From Candidatus Woesearchaeota archaeon (GTDB lineage: Archaea > Nanobdellota > Nanobdellia > Woesearchaeales > JABIAG01): 19,262 bases of DNA. How positions within the stretch are numbered: the first letter of the stretch is position 1; every line of letters begins with the position of its first letter. Location of the stretch: NCBI GenBank assembly GCA_019323235.1, contig JAHWHN010000088.1:1-19262 (forward strand), written 5' to 3'. Under the pieces are notes generated by a model, which did not search any database, was not told where the DNA came from, and saw only the letters and a list, made by a program, of their open reading frames with translations. This document shows positions 8,435 through 14,963 of the stretch, in pieces. Made by a program: the position numbers and the translations under genes.

Positions 8435-9205
8435 ATGGTATCATCACAAGTAGAAGCACTAACTAAAATTATTATCGGGATAGCAATTTTTTTAATAATT
8501 TTAACACCAATACTTTATTTTACAGGAGATTCTGGAGAACAAAATTCTTTAGTTCAGAAATGTAAAATAGAAGTTGTTAAGGCTTCAAAAATTTCTTTAT
8601 TGACTGGCGAAGCAAGAAAAAAATTAAAGAATCAAGATTTTGCAGATTGCCCTAGAATTGAGCTAGGAACTTTAGATTTACCCGATGATCAAGACCAAGC
8701 AGAAAGACGTTTAGCTAAAATTTTAGTTGATGAATATTATGATTGTTGGGACAAATTTGGAAAAGGAACTCTAAACCCATATTCTACAAATGGGATTTAT
8801 CAGAATACTGTACAGGATAAAAAATGTTACATATGTTCAACATTTACATCTCCTGGAGACTATGAATTAGAAGATGATATGAAGCAATATCTCGAAACAT
8901 TTCCTGACAAACTTGAATTTTTTATATCAGGATTATTGATAGATAAGGATGAAAATGTATATTATAGTATTAGTAAGTTAGACACTAAGGATGATGTTTT
9001 TGAGTTTACAGATATTGAAAAAAGAGATTTGGATTTTGAAAAAGATGAAGTTTATCATTTAGTATATGTATTAGTTGTCGATGGTGAAGGAAGAGGTTGG
9101 GGCGCAGGAGCATTCTGGGGTTTTAATACTTATGATACAACATCAAAAATGGTTATAGTAAAAGACTCAGATCTTGATAAAACTTGCAGGTACTTAGAGA
9201 ATTAA
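8435..9205 (+). CDS. Single-pass six-Cys protein, first of a paralogous pair
   Basis: 256 residues; the start abuts the preceding stop. A hydrophobic helix lies at about residues 11-29 without the usual basic N-terminus (MVSSQVEALTK). The outer domain has six Cys at 43, 72, 104, 131, 134 and 251. The motif CWDKFGKGTL (104-113), followed by NGIY and CYIC, is repeated as CWENFGKGEL, NGLF and CSVC in the next protein, so the two are tandem paralogs. All six Cys are conserved in order. The CxxC could bind metal or form a tight disulfide, but no thioredoxin-like context is seen. The Gly-rich stretch at about 217-229 occupies the place where the neighbour carries a large hydrophobic insertion. Family not recognised; it probably acts at the outer membrane face. 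Confidence 0.85.
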   Translation: MVSSQVEALTKIIIGIAIFLIILTPILYFTGDSGEQNSLVQKCKIEVVKASKISLLTGEARKKLKNQDFADCPRIELGTLDLPDDQDQAERRLAKILVDEYYDCWDKFGKGTLNPYSTNGIYQNTVQDKKCYICSTFTSPGDYELEDDMKQYLETFPDKLEFFISGLLIDKDENVYYSISKLDTKDDVFEFTDIEKRDLDFEKDEVYHLVYVLVVDGEGRGWGAGAFWGFNTYDTTSKMVIVKDSDLDKTCRYLEN

Positions 9206-9206
9206 A

Positions 9207-10097
9207 ATGGAAGGAATATCAAACAAATTAGTGATGGTTATATTAATCTTAGTAGTTTTAATAATTTCTTTTGGATTATTATATCAATATATGAATAAAA
9301 CTTCTGATAAATCAATTAATGAAAAATGTAGATTAAGTGTTGCAACATATTCTAAATTATTTCTTAGAGGTTTTCCAGTAAAAACTGATCAAATACATTG
9401 TCCAGTAAAAGACATTACTTTAAAGGGTGAAGATTCTGACAAAAGAGTTCTTGCTGAGGAAATGAAAACTTGCTGGGAAAACTTTGGAAAAGGCGAGTTA
9501 ACATTATTTGAAGGAAATGGTTTATTTTGTTCAGTTTGTTCTAGAATTTCCGCTAAAGAAGAAGTCAAGATAGATAATTTTGAACAATATTTACAAAACA
9601 ATGTTGTAAAAGGCAAAGACTATACTTATATAAATTATTTAAGTAACTTCAGATATGTAGATGATGGTGTTGCTGATTTAAGGAATTATAATCCTAAAGT
9701 AATAAATCAATTTCCAGATTCAACAATTACAATCTCCGATGATGATAAATATGGGGTATTATTTATTTACGCAAGAGGAGAACATGCTAAAAAATATTTG
9801 GCAGCAATTGGTGATAATTTAGCAACCGGTGCTTCAATGGTTGGTGTTGGGATATTAGTTTCTGGTGTGGGTGCTGCTTCAACATTTATTCCAATTGTTG
9901 GAACAGTAACTGGACCGGTTTTGATGTTTGGTGGTTCTTTAATTACTTTATCAGGATATTTTTATACTTTCGTAAGTTCATTTTTCTCGAAAAGCCAAGA
10001 GGTATATTCAGAAGTAGTTTTAAGGCCTTACACTAATGAAACTTTACTTAAAGATTTAGGATGTACTTATATTCCAACATCTTTAATAGATGAATGA
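9207..10097 (+). CDS. Six-Cys paralog with inserted hydrophobic hairpin
   Basis: 296 residues, starting one base after the stop of its paralog. The N-terminal helix is at about 8-28 (MEGISNKLVM onward). Cys at 41, 65, 89, 108, 111 and 286 match the six of the upstream protein, with shared CP, CW-x-x-FGKG and CxxC contexts. The notable difference is about 50-55 extra residues at 206-260, rich in Gly, Ala, Val and Ile (GASMVGVGILVSGVGAAS, then IPIVGTVTGPVLMFGGSL and ITLSGYFYTF). This could be two short membrane helices with a Pro-Gly turn, like the hydrophobic hairpins of pore-forming or membrane-inserting proteins, or it could form a packed glycine-zipper. The gene overlaps the next by 8 bases. 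Function unknown; a membrane-perturbing or pore role is speculation. Confidence 0.86.
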   Translation: MEGISNKLVMVILILVVLIISFGLLYQYMNKTSDKSINEKCRLSVATYSKLFLRGFPVKTDQIHCPVKDITLKGEDSDKRVLAEEMKTCWENFGKGELTLFEGNGLFCSVCSRISAKEEVKIDNFEQYLQNNVVKGKDYTYINYLSNFRYVDDGVADLRNYNPKVINQFPDSTITISDDDKYGVLFIYARGEHAKKYLAAIGDNLATGASMVGVGILVSGVGAASTFIPIVGTVTGPVLMFGGSLITLSGYFYTFVSSFFSKSQEVYSEVVLRPYTNETLLKDLGCTYIPTSLIDE

Positions 10098-10287
10098 AAT
10101 TATAGAAAAATCTATAAATGATAGAATGAATAAACAAATTATGACAAATAAAGGAGATGTATCACTTCAATTAGTTTTAGTAATCTTGTCATTATTATTC
10201 TTAATAGTTGTATTTTTGGTATTATTTTTTATGAGAGAGGTAATTATTAATTTATTCTCTAGCATATTCGGGAGATTTTTCGGTTAA
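10090..10287 (+). CDS. Small hydrophobic single-helix protein
   Basis: 65 residues if translated from the ATG at 10090, which overlaps the upstream stop (ATGAATGA). In-frame ATGs at 10126 and 10141 are alternatives. The 10141 start gives MTNKGDVSLQLVLVILSLLF, which fits a class III signal with cleavage after Gly, so the longer start may be wrong. A strong hydrophobic stretch of about 22 residues is followed by a short amphipathic end (REVIINLFSSIFGRFFG). There is no Cys and no outer domain, unlike most neighbours. It may be a filament-core or membrane-anchoring subunit. There is no ribosome binding site; coupling to the upstream gene is likely. Confidence 0.72.
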   Translation: MNEIIEKSINDRMNKQIMTNKGDVSLQLVLVILSLLFLIVVFLVLFFMREVIINLFSSIFGRFFG

Positions 10288-10288
10288 A

Positions 10289-10666
10289 ATGGGTGTTTCA
10301 GGAAGATTAGTTGCTGTAATAATTGTATTATTATTTTTGTTAGTCTCTATTCCTATTGTTGTAAAATATAAAGATCAAGCAACTGGTTTTTTAAGATCAA
10401 GCAATGTAAAATATTGTGAAGAGACAGGAATAGACCAAAAACAATTCACTCAAACTTTAAAGAATTTATATGAAAAAGATACAAAAGACACTGAAAAAGC
10501 ATATAGGTATTACTCTTATAGTGCTGATTGTTTTGAAATTAATGAATTAGATTTAGAATCTGATGTAAAAAAGAGTATTTTTTGTGGACAAAGCAATAAC
10601 TTTTTATCAAACTTCCCTAGTGAAGTGGTTGAAAAATCAAAAGAATACTGTCAAAAAGCAAAATAA
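10289..10666 (+). CDS. Small single-pass four-Cys protein
   Basis: 125 residues, starting one base after the preceding stop. The N-terminus MGVSGRLVAVIIVLLFLL gives a membrane helix at about 5-25 with a single Arg before it; a class III cleavage site is not obvious. The outer part is a mostly polar, probably helical domain with four Cys (VKYC, ADCFE, IFCGQ, EYCQ), compatible with two disulfides. No family recognised. It closes the second sub-unit of the block: an 86-base gap with a clear promoter follows. Confidence 0.82.
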   Translation: MGVSGRLVAVIIVLLFLLVSIPIVVKYKDQATGFLRSSNVKYCEETGIDQKQFTQTLKNLYEKDTKDTEKAYRYYSYSADCFEINELDLESDVKKSIFCGQSNNFLSNFPSEVVEKSKEYCQKAK

Positions 10667-10695
10667 CTTCAAATATGTTTAAATAAAAAGAAATA

Positions 10696-10704
10696 TTTAT
10701 ATAG
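10696..10704 (+). promoter_or_regulatory. TATA box of the candidate major-pilin gene
   Basis: TTTATATAG, preceded by AAATA, is centred about 53 bases before the ATG at 10753. Transcription would start near 10725, leaving a leader of about 28 bases. The same nonamer recurs at 11497-11505 upstream of the 11528 gene. A second AT-rich stretch at 10725-10737 is too close to the start to serve as the main TATA box. Confidence 0.65.
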
Positions 10705-10738
10705 TATGAATGCTGAAAATAGTTATTATATTTATAAA

Positions 10739-10744
10739 GAGGTG
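10739..10744 (+). promoter_or_regulatory. Strong Shine-Dalgarno site (GAGGTG)
   Basis: GAGGTG lies 8 bases before the ATG at 10753 and is the best match in the window to the archaeal 16S 3' end. Most genes here have no such site, so this one suggests unusually strong translation of the 89-residue pilin-like protein. Confidence 0.75.
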
Positions 10745-10752
10745 TTAAAATC

Positions 10753-11022
10753 ATGAAAAAAGGTCAAGGTTTATCCATTACAACAATTGTTGTTGCAGCA
10801 ATAGCATTATTAGTTCTAGTTGTTCTAGTTGCTGTATTCACAGGTCAAATTGGAGCTAAGAATAAAGCACTAAAAGCTTGTGATACAATTCAAGGAAATT
10901 GTTGGACTCAAGAGCAAAAAGAAAGTCAAAGTGGTGATGATGCAATATATGTTTTAGACCCAACAAAAACATGTTCTGGCAGTACTGAAGATTTACCTAT
11001 TTATTGCTACGTAAAGGTTTAA
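10753..11022 (+). CDS. Candidate major pilin-like subunit, 89 residues
   Basis: MKKGQGLSITTIVVAAIALL is a classic class III signal: Lys-Lys-Gly, Gln at +1, then a long Val/Ala/Ile/Leu helix to about residue 30. The outer part is short (about 55 residues) with four Cys (KACD, GNCW, KTCSG, YCYV), enough for two disulfides. Among the 17 pilin-like genes this one alone combines its own TATA box, a leader, a strong GAGGTG site and a palindrome followed by a T-rich run just after the stop. Small size plus strong expression signals are what one expects of a major filament subunit, while the longer neighbours would be minor subunits. That assignment is inference; the pilin-like N-terminus is directly visible. 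Confidence 0.87.
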   Translation: MKKGQGLSITTIVVAAIALLVLVVLVAVFTGQIGAKNKALKACDTIQGNCWTQEQKESQSGDDAIYVLDPTKTCSGSTEDLPIYCYVKV

Positions 11023-11037
11023 ACCTTTATTTTTTAT
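11012..11037 (+). terminator. 18-bp palindrome with T-rich tail at the stop of the 10753 gene
   Basis: TAAAGGTTTAAACCTTTA (11012-11029) is a perfect palindrome with the stop codon at its centre, followed by a T-rich run at 11030-11037. As RNA it can form a six-base-pair hairpin with a six-base loop and a U-rich tail. Archaeal termination depends mainly on T-runs, so partial termination with read-through into the 11043 gene is plausible. The TTTAAAC at its centre lies only about 22 bases before the next ATG, so it could instead be a TATA-like element. Confidence 0.45.
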
Positions 11038-11042
11038 TTAAA

Positions 11043-11477
11043 ATGTTTTCTAAGAAAGGAATGGAAATTGCTTTGGCAGTTGTAGTAAGTATGTTTATGG
11101 TATTACTAGTTATTTTATTATCCGTTCCTATGATTAGGGAACCAATTGCAAATTTTGTTAATTTAGGAAGAAGTGCTTCTAAATTTGTTGATAATTATTG
11201 TGACGAAGTACCTCGACAATTAGCAAAAGACAAAGATTTGGAGAATTATGGTTCTATTTTATTGCCAGAAAAAGACAAAAGAACATGTAGAAATGTCTTA
11301 CAAGTTTGTTTTTATGATAATTATGACCCTAAAAATGTTGAATTTTTAGAAATTTATCAGACAAAAGAATGGCAAGATGCTAAAAGTTTCTGTTGTGTTT
11401 GGAAGTATAAGGATATAAATCCTTATTTTAAGAAAGCTGATCAAGACCTGTCTAGCTGTGTTGCTTCGATAAGTTAA
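11043..11477 (+). CDS. Pilin-like protein with six Cys
   Basis: 144 residues from the ATG at 11043. A longer in-frame start at 11004 would overlap the previous gene and add residues that break the signal pattern; the chosen start gives MFSKKGMEIALAVVVSMFMV, with Lys-Lys-Gly and a helix to about residue 29. The outer domain is mixed helical with Cys in NYC, RTC, QVCFY, FCC and SSC contexts (six in all), including an adjacent CC pair. No enzymatic motif. It follows the candidate major pilin by 20 bases, and transcription may come from read-through. A fresh TATA box follows its stop. Confidence 0.84.
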   Translation: MFSKKGMEIALAVVVSMFMVLLVILLSVPMIREPIANFVNLGRSASKFVDNYCDEVPRQLAKDKDLENYGSILLPEKDKRTCRNVLQVCFYDNYDPKNVEFLEIYQTKEWQDAKSFCCVWKYKDINPYFKKADQDLSSCVASIS

Positions 11478-11496
11478 TATTCTAAATTTATAAAAA

Positions 11497-11505
11497 TTTA
11501 TATAG
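11497..11505 (+). promoter_or_regulatory. TATA box for the 11528 unit
   Basis: TTTATATAG in the 50-base gap is centred 27 bases before the ATG at 11528, which predicts a leaderless transcript. It is identical to the nonamer before 10753. No ribosome site as strong as GAGGTG is present. Confidence 0.65.
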
Positions 11506-11527
11506 TTTAAGGTTAAAGAGTGTAATT

Positions 11528-12070
11528 ATGAATAGAAAAGCACAATCCAGCACTTTAGTTAAAGTCTTATTAGCAATAATTGTTTTGGTAATTATGATGG
11601 TCGTAATCGGTATGATTAGAGATAGATATAAGGCTGTTGGAAACTTTGGAGGGTGTGAAACCTTAGCTGGAACCCCGGGTATGTGTATAGATTCCATTTT
11701 TACTTGTAAATCAATTGATGGTGTTCCAAACCCTGGTAGGTATGTAAGTGGGTCTTGTCCTTCTGAAAGAACCAAAAGTTTAATTCCTAAATTGTCGGAT
11801 TATGAAAGTGGTATAACTGATAAGCATAAGAAAGATTTTCCTAATGATATTTCTAAAACATACACTACTTGTTGTGTTGTTGAAAAGTGTTCAGATGTTT
11901 CTGATTGGTATTTTAATGAGAAAGATGGAGCTTGGTTTGAAAGAGAAGATTGTAATTTGAAAGAAGATAAAACTTGTAAAGAGAGATGCTTAGGATATTC
12001 TGAAAAATGTACTGAAGAAAATGGATGTTGTTGTGTATTGAATTCTAAATTTAAAAAAGGTATAAAATGA
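11528..12070 (+). CDS. Very Cys-rich pilin-like protein (14 Cys)
   Basis: 180 residues. MNRKAQSSTLVKVLLAIIVL fits a class III signal with cleavage after Ala5; the helix ends near residue 30. The outer domain has 14 Cys, including GGCETLAGTPGMC, FTC, GSCPSE, TTCCVVEKC, DC, CKERC, EKC and a CCC triplet near the end. The opening C-E-T-L-x-G motif resembles C-D-T-I-x-G in the 89-residue protein at 10753, hinting at a shared small module. So many Cys in an exported domain imply an extensively cross-linked fold, or possibly metal binding. Family unknown. The stop overlaps the next start (ATGA), so the pair is probably coupled. Confidence 0.86.
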   Translation: MNRKAQSSTLVKVLLAIIVLVIMMVVIGMIRDRYKAVGNFGGCETLAGTPGMCIDSIFTCKSIDGVPNPGRYVSGSCPSERTKSLIPKLSDYESGITDKHKKDFPNDISKTYTTCCVVEKCSDVSDWYFNEKDGAWFEREDCNLKEDKTCKERCLGYSEKCTEENGCCCVLNSKFKKGIK

Positions 12071-12594
12071 ATAAAAAAGGTAGTATTGTAACCAATCTTA
12101 TCTTAGCAGGGATTGTAATGGTTTTGGTAGCTCTTTTTTTATTTACTGTAGTACTTCCAATTTTCTTTCCAGCAAGAGTCCCTCCTGCAGTAGAAAACCA
12201 ATTTAATTCTTTGGCTGAATTATTAAATAACATGAAGACTGGAGATGAAGATTTCTTCTATTATAATATGAGGGATGAATATTCTTTAATTTTATTAGAA
12301 CCTGATAGTCTACCTAAAGATTTCTTTGGAAAAGGAAATCCAATATATGACAAAAAGAATGATCAAAGTCCAGCAATGGTAAGTAAAATAGTTAATAGAT
12401 GTAATGAAAATATTTGCTTATGTATTCTAAATGGAGAATTACCTAAAGAAGTAATAGATTGTAAAGATATTAAAGGTTTTGAAGGTTTCTTTGGTGGCGA
12501 TAACTTCTATTTAATGGATGATGATGGTAAGTTAATTAAATTAGAAATTAAAAAATTAGGTTCTGTCGGCAGATTATATATAAATAAACCTTAA
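12067..12594 (+). CDS. Pilin-like protein with CxxxxCLC motif
   Basis: 175 residues; the start overlaps the previous stop by 4 bases. MNKKGSIVTNLILAGIVMVL is a class III-type N-terminus with cleavage expected after Gly5 and a helix to about residue 30. The outer domain begins with PARVPPAVENQFNSLAELL, continues with a strand-rich part, and has four Cys clustered as RCNENICLC plus IDC. It ends with alternating strands (KLIKLEIKKLGSVGRLYI). The overall order (short helix, strand-rich domain, CLC cluster, terminal strands) is one I associate with unnamed archaeal exported proteins, but I cannot name a family. It ends the fourth sub-unit; a hairpin-like repeat and a new promoter follow. Confidence 0.85.
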   Translation: MNKKGSIVTNLILAGIVMVLVALFLFTVVLPIFFPARVPPAVENQFNSLAELLNNMKTGDEDFFYYNMRDEYSLILLEPDSLPKDFFGKGNPIYDKKNDQSPAMVSKIVNRCNENICLCILNGELPKEVIDCKDIKGFEGFFGGDNFYLMDDDGKLIKLEIKKLGSVGRLYINKP

Positions 12595-12626
12595 TTTCAT
12601 TAAAATCATTGAAACATTTACACAAG

Positions 12627-12646
12627 CGAAAATACAGATATTTTCG
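12627..12646. repeat. Perfect 8-bp inverted repeat in promoter region
   Basis: CGAAAATA (12627-12634) and TATTTTCG (12639-12646) are separated by CAGA. The repeat lies between the stop at 12594 and the TATA box at 12670. There is no T-run after it, so it looks more like an operator for a dimeric regulator, or an RNA hairpin at the end of the previous transcript, than a terminator. Confidence 0.5.
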
Positions 12647-12669
12647 AGCATAAACGTTACTTCATAACA

Positions 12670-12677
12670 TTTATATA
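12670..12677 (+). promoter_or_regulatory. TATA box for the 12699-17146 unit
   Basis: TTTATATA is centred 25 bases before the ATG at 12699, predicting a leaderless mRNA. The 104-base gap is the longest in the pilin-like block. With the inverted repeat 24 bases upstream of the TATA box, it appears to be the main control point for the last four genes. Confidence 0.65.
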
Positions 12678-12698
12678 CTAAAAAACTATTTTCTAACT

Positions 12699-13793
12699 AT
12701 GAATAAGAAAGGTATAAGTGATGGATTTATGCTGATAATCCAGTTAATTGCTATTGGGTTAATATTCACTCTTTTAATCTATAAAGTAAATGATTTGGAT
12801 ATAGAAGCAATACATAGATTAGTTGCTTCAAAAAATCTAGCTTTATCATTTTCAACAATCACTTTTTTACCTGGTTCTTTTACATTCGGGGCATTTAATC
12901 CAGAGTTTGATAACAAATTAACATCTACAGAATTTTATGTTAAATTAAGTATTGATAAGATAGCTTATTTTGAAGAAATTCCTTCTGAAATGGAGTTAAG
13001 ATTATCTCCAAATTCATATTACTTCTTTTCAAATAAAAAAGCAATTTATTCTGATTATATTAAAGATTATCAAGAAGAGGTAGAAGTATATCAGGAAGTT
13101 AGGATTGAAAAATCTGATGATATAGACCTATCAAACCATTATACTTTGACTGAATTAGAATGTAAGAATACATCTAGAAAATATACTATGAGAACTTTAA
13201 ATATTTGTGATAAAGATTTAACAATAACTAAATATTGTGATGATGATGGGACAGAAGTTTGTAAAAGTAATGATGATTATGAACAAAAAGAGAATATAAA
13301 CTGTGATGGTCAAACTTATAATTTAAAAGTAACATATGATGGCTTTGAACCTAAGTTTAGTTTGGGAAATTCTAAAGCTTATTTAGCTAAAGGAAAAACA
13401 ACTCAAAATTATCAAGAAGTAAAAATATTAAAAGATTATTTATTAAAAGCAAATAATAATTATCAAAATAAACAATCAATTCTCGACAATTTAAGTAAAA
13501 AGAAGAATTTTACAGAAACTGTATTAATTACATTTAATAATGAAGACTTAGATGAAATTAATATCAAAATTCCTTATGATTATTTTGAAGATAATTATGC
13601 TTTTGGTTGTGAGTTTCATAATGATGTTGTAATTTTGTTATTTAATAAAAAATCAGATTTAATTAAAGCGGTTAATGTAATTCCAACAAATTCAAATTCA
13701 ATTATTGTAGAGTTGGGAAATATGAAGAATGATGATTATATGAAAGAGTTATTTCCAGAAATCATGACTAAATTAATGGGGTATTATAGATAA
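12699..13793 (+). CDS. Pilin-like protein, 364 residues
   Basis: MNKKGISDGFMLIIQLIAIG has the Lys-Lys-Gly class III motif and a helix to about residue 29. The outer domain is large and mixed. Six Cys occur: five fall at about residues 155-205 (ELEC, NIC, KYC, EVC, INC) and one near the end (FGC), so a small disulfide-linked insert sits in an otherwise Cys-free domain. There is no enzymatic motif. The start is set by the TATA box 25 bases upstream. The stop TAA shares its last A with the next ATG (TAATG), so translation is probably coupled through the next three genes. Likely a minor subunit; family not recognised. Confidence 0.86.
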   Translation: MNKKGISDGFMLIIQLIAIGLIFTLLIYKVNDLDIEAIHRLVASKNLALSFSTITFLPGSFTFGAFNPEFDNKLTSTEFYVKLSIDKIAYFEEIPSEMELRLSPNSYYFFSNKKAIYSDYIKDYQEEVEVYQEVRIEKSDDIDLSNHYTLTELECKNTSRKYTMRTLNICDKDLTITKYCDDDGTEVCKSNDDYEQKENINCDGQTYNLKVTYDGFEPKFSLGNSKAYLAKGKTTQNYQEVKILKDYLLKANNNYQNKQSILDNLSKKKNFTETVLITFNNEDLDEINIKIPYDYFEDNYAFGCEFHNDVVILLFNKKSDLIKAVNVIPTNSNSIIVELGNMKNDDYMKELFPEIMTKLMGYYR

Positions 13794-14308
13794 TGGAAGA
13801 AGATAATTCAGCATACAATATAATGCTTTGGATTCCAAAATTTTTCTTTTTAATAATTGTAACTTCTGTATTAATGGCAATAATTTATTCTGTACAATAT
13901 CAGGATGTAAATTCTGAAGATGTAGAAATGAATCTATTAATTGCATCAGTTATGCATAGTCCTGATGGGATAGTATATCAAGATCCTTATATAAAAAGAT
14001 CTTATTCTAATGTAATAGATTTTCAAAAATTTCAAAATATGGATTTTAATGATTTATTTCAAACACAAAGTAAAAGATATGTTATGCATGTTGAATTAAA
14101 ATCTGAACATTTAAATCAAAGTTATTCAAGATATTATATTTCAGGAAGTGAAAGTACTGAAGAAAATTTTGTAACGAGAATTGTGGTGTCTGATTTTTCC
14201 GAAAGGATGAATCCTTTAGGTAAAATTGATAAGTATGTAACTGTCGTAAATCATAAAGATTCGCCATTTGAAGCGAAGTTAACATTTGATGTATATATAG
14301 AGAAATAA
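13793..14308 (+). CDS. Single-pass Cys-free protein of the pilin-like unit
   Basis: 171 residues with a 1-base overlap at the start. The N-terminus is acidic (MEEDNSAYNIM), not basic, and the membrane helix is at about 11-34, so it may not be processed by a prepilin peptidase. It has no Cys, unlike nearly all neighbours. A segment SPDGIVYQDPYIKRSYSNVI (about 56-75), followed by DFQKF, resembles a recurring pattern in archaeal exported pilin-like proteins that I know only without a name. The C-terminus is strand-rich. It could be an assembly or anchoring component rather than a filament subunit. Confidence 0.84.
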   Translation: MEEDNSAYNIMLWIPKFFFLIIVTSVLMAIIYSVQYQDVNSEDVEMNLLIASVMHSPDGIVYQDPYIKRSYSNVIDFQKFQNMDFNDLFQTQSKRYVMHVELKSEHLNQSYSRYYISGSESTEENFVTRIVVSDFSERMNPLGKIDKYVTVVNHKDSPFEAKLTFDVYIEK

Positions 14309-14309
14309 G

Positions 14310-14963
14310 ATGATAAATAAAAAAGGACAAGGAATACCTGAATCATTTATAGACCTTCTTGCTTATATTACTTGGGTCTTTCTAATAATGGCAGCAATAT
14401 TCTTTTTATCAATTGGGAGTTGTAGTAGTTCTCAGCAAGTAAAAGTTTCAGATTTAAATTCTGGTTCAAAAGCAGCAGAGGTTGATTTAATACTATCTTA
14501 TTTACAAACTCCAGTTGATAAATTAAATTGTAATAATACTAAAGTTTTAGATAATAAAACTATGGTACAGATTCTAGATAAAAAATTAACTTTTAATGAA
14601 TTAATTAACTTAGCTTTAAGAGCAGAACCTGAAAGAAATGAACACGTTGGTTATTATGCAAATTTATGGAAAGACATTCCGAAATCTTATTTGAAAAATC
14701 CAGAGTATGAAGCTTATTTAAGATTATTGATGGTTTGTACTGATGAATACTTTGTAGATAAATTTGGAGAACATAATGAATTTTCATATGATAATTATTT
14801 CAGTTATGATTTTGTTTTAAAAGACGAAAAAACCATTTTAGATCTAGACATATATAAGTATCAATATCCTGATAAATATTACACTTTTGTAGATGTTTAT
14901 TCAGACACTTATTCAGATTTAAAACTTCACATTTCTAAAAAATTCAAAGAGGCAGTGATATGA
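14310..14963 (+). CDS. Pilin-like protein with KKGQGIPE N-terminus
   Basis: 217 residues, starting one base after the previous stop. MINKKGQGIPESFIDLLAYI fits a class III signal cleaved after Gly6, with Glu at exactly +5, the position of the conserved Glu of type IV pilins. The helix runs to about residue 36 and ends in GSCSSS. The outer domain is mostly helical, then Tyr/Asp-rich (EFSYDNYFSYDF). Three Cys are present (GSC, LNC, MVC). No family recognised. The stop TGA overlaps the next ATG (ATGA), with GAGG a few bases before that start. Confidence 0.86.
   Translation: MINKKGQGIPESFIDLLAYITWVFLIMAAIFFLSIGSCSSSQQVKVSDLNSGSKAAEVDLILSYLQTPVDKLNCNNTKVLDNKTMVQILDKKLTFNELINLALRAEPERNEHVGYYANLWKDIPKSYLKNPEYEAYLRLLMVCTDEYFVDKFGEHNEFSYDNYFSYDFVLKDEKTILDLDIYKYQYPDKYYTFVDVYSDTYSDLKLHISKKFKEAVI

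Noticed and set aside
9822..9990. Hydrophobic insertion as a mobile element or frameshift
   Set aside because: The frame is intact, there are no terminal repeats or transposase remnants, and base composition matches the surroundings.
11004..11042. Upstream start for the gene at 11043
   Set aside because: It lies inside the preceding gene and the palindrome; the start at 11043 gives a proper Lys-Lys-Gly signal.
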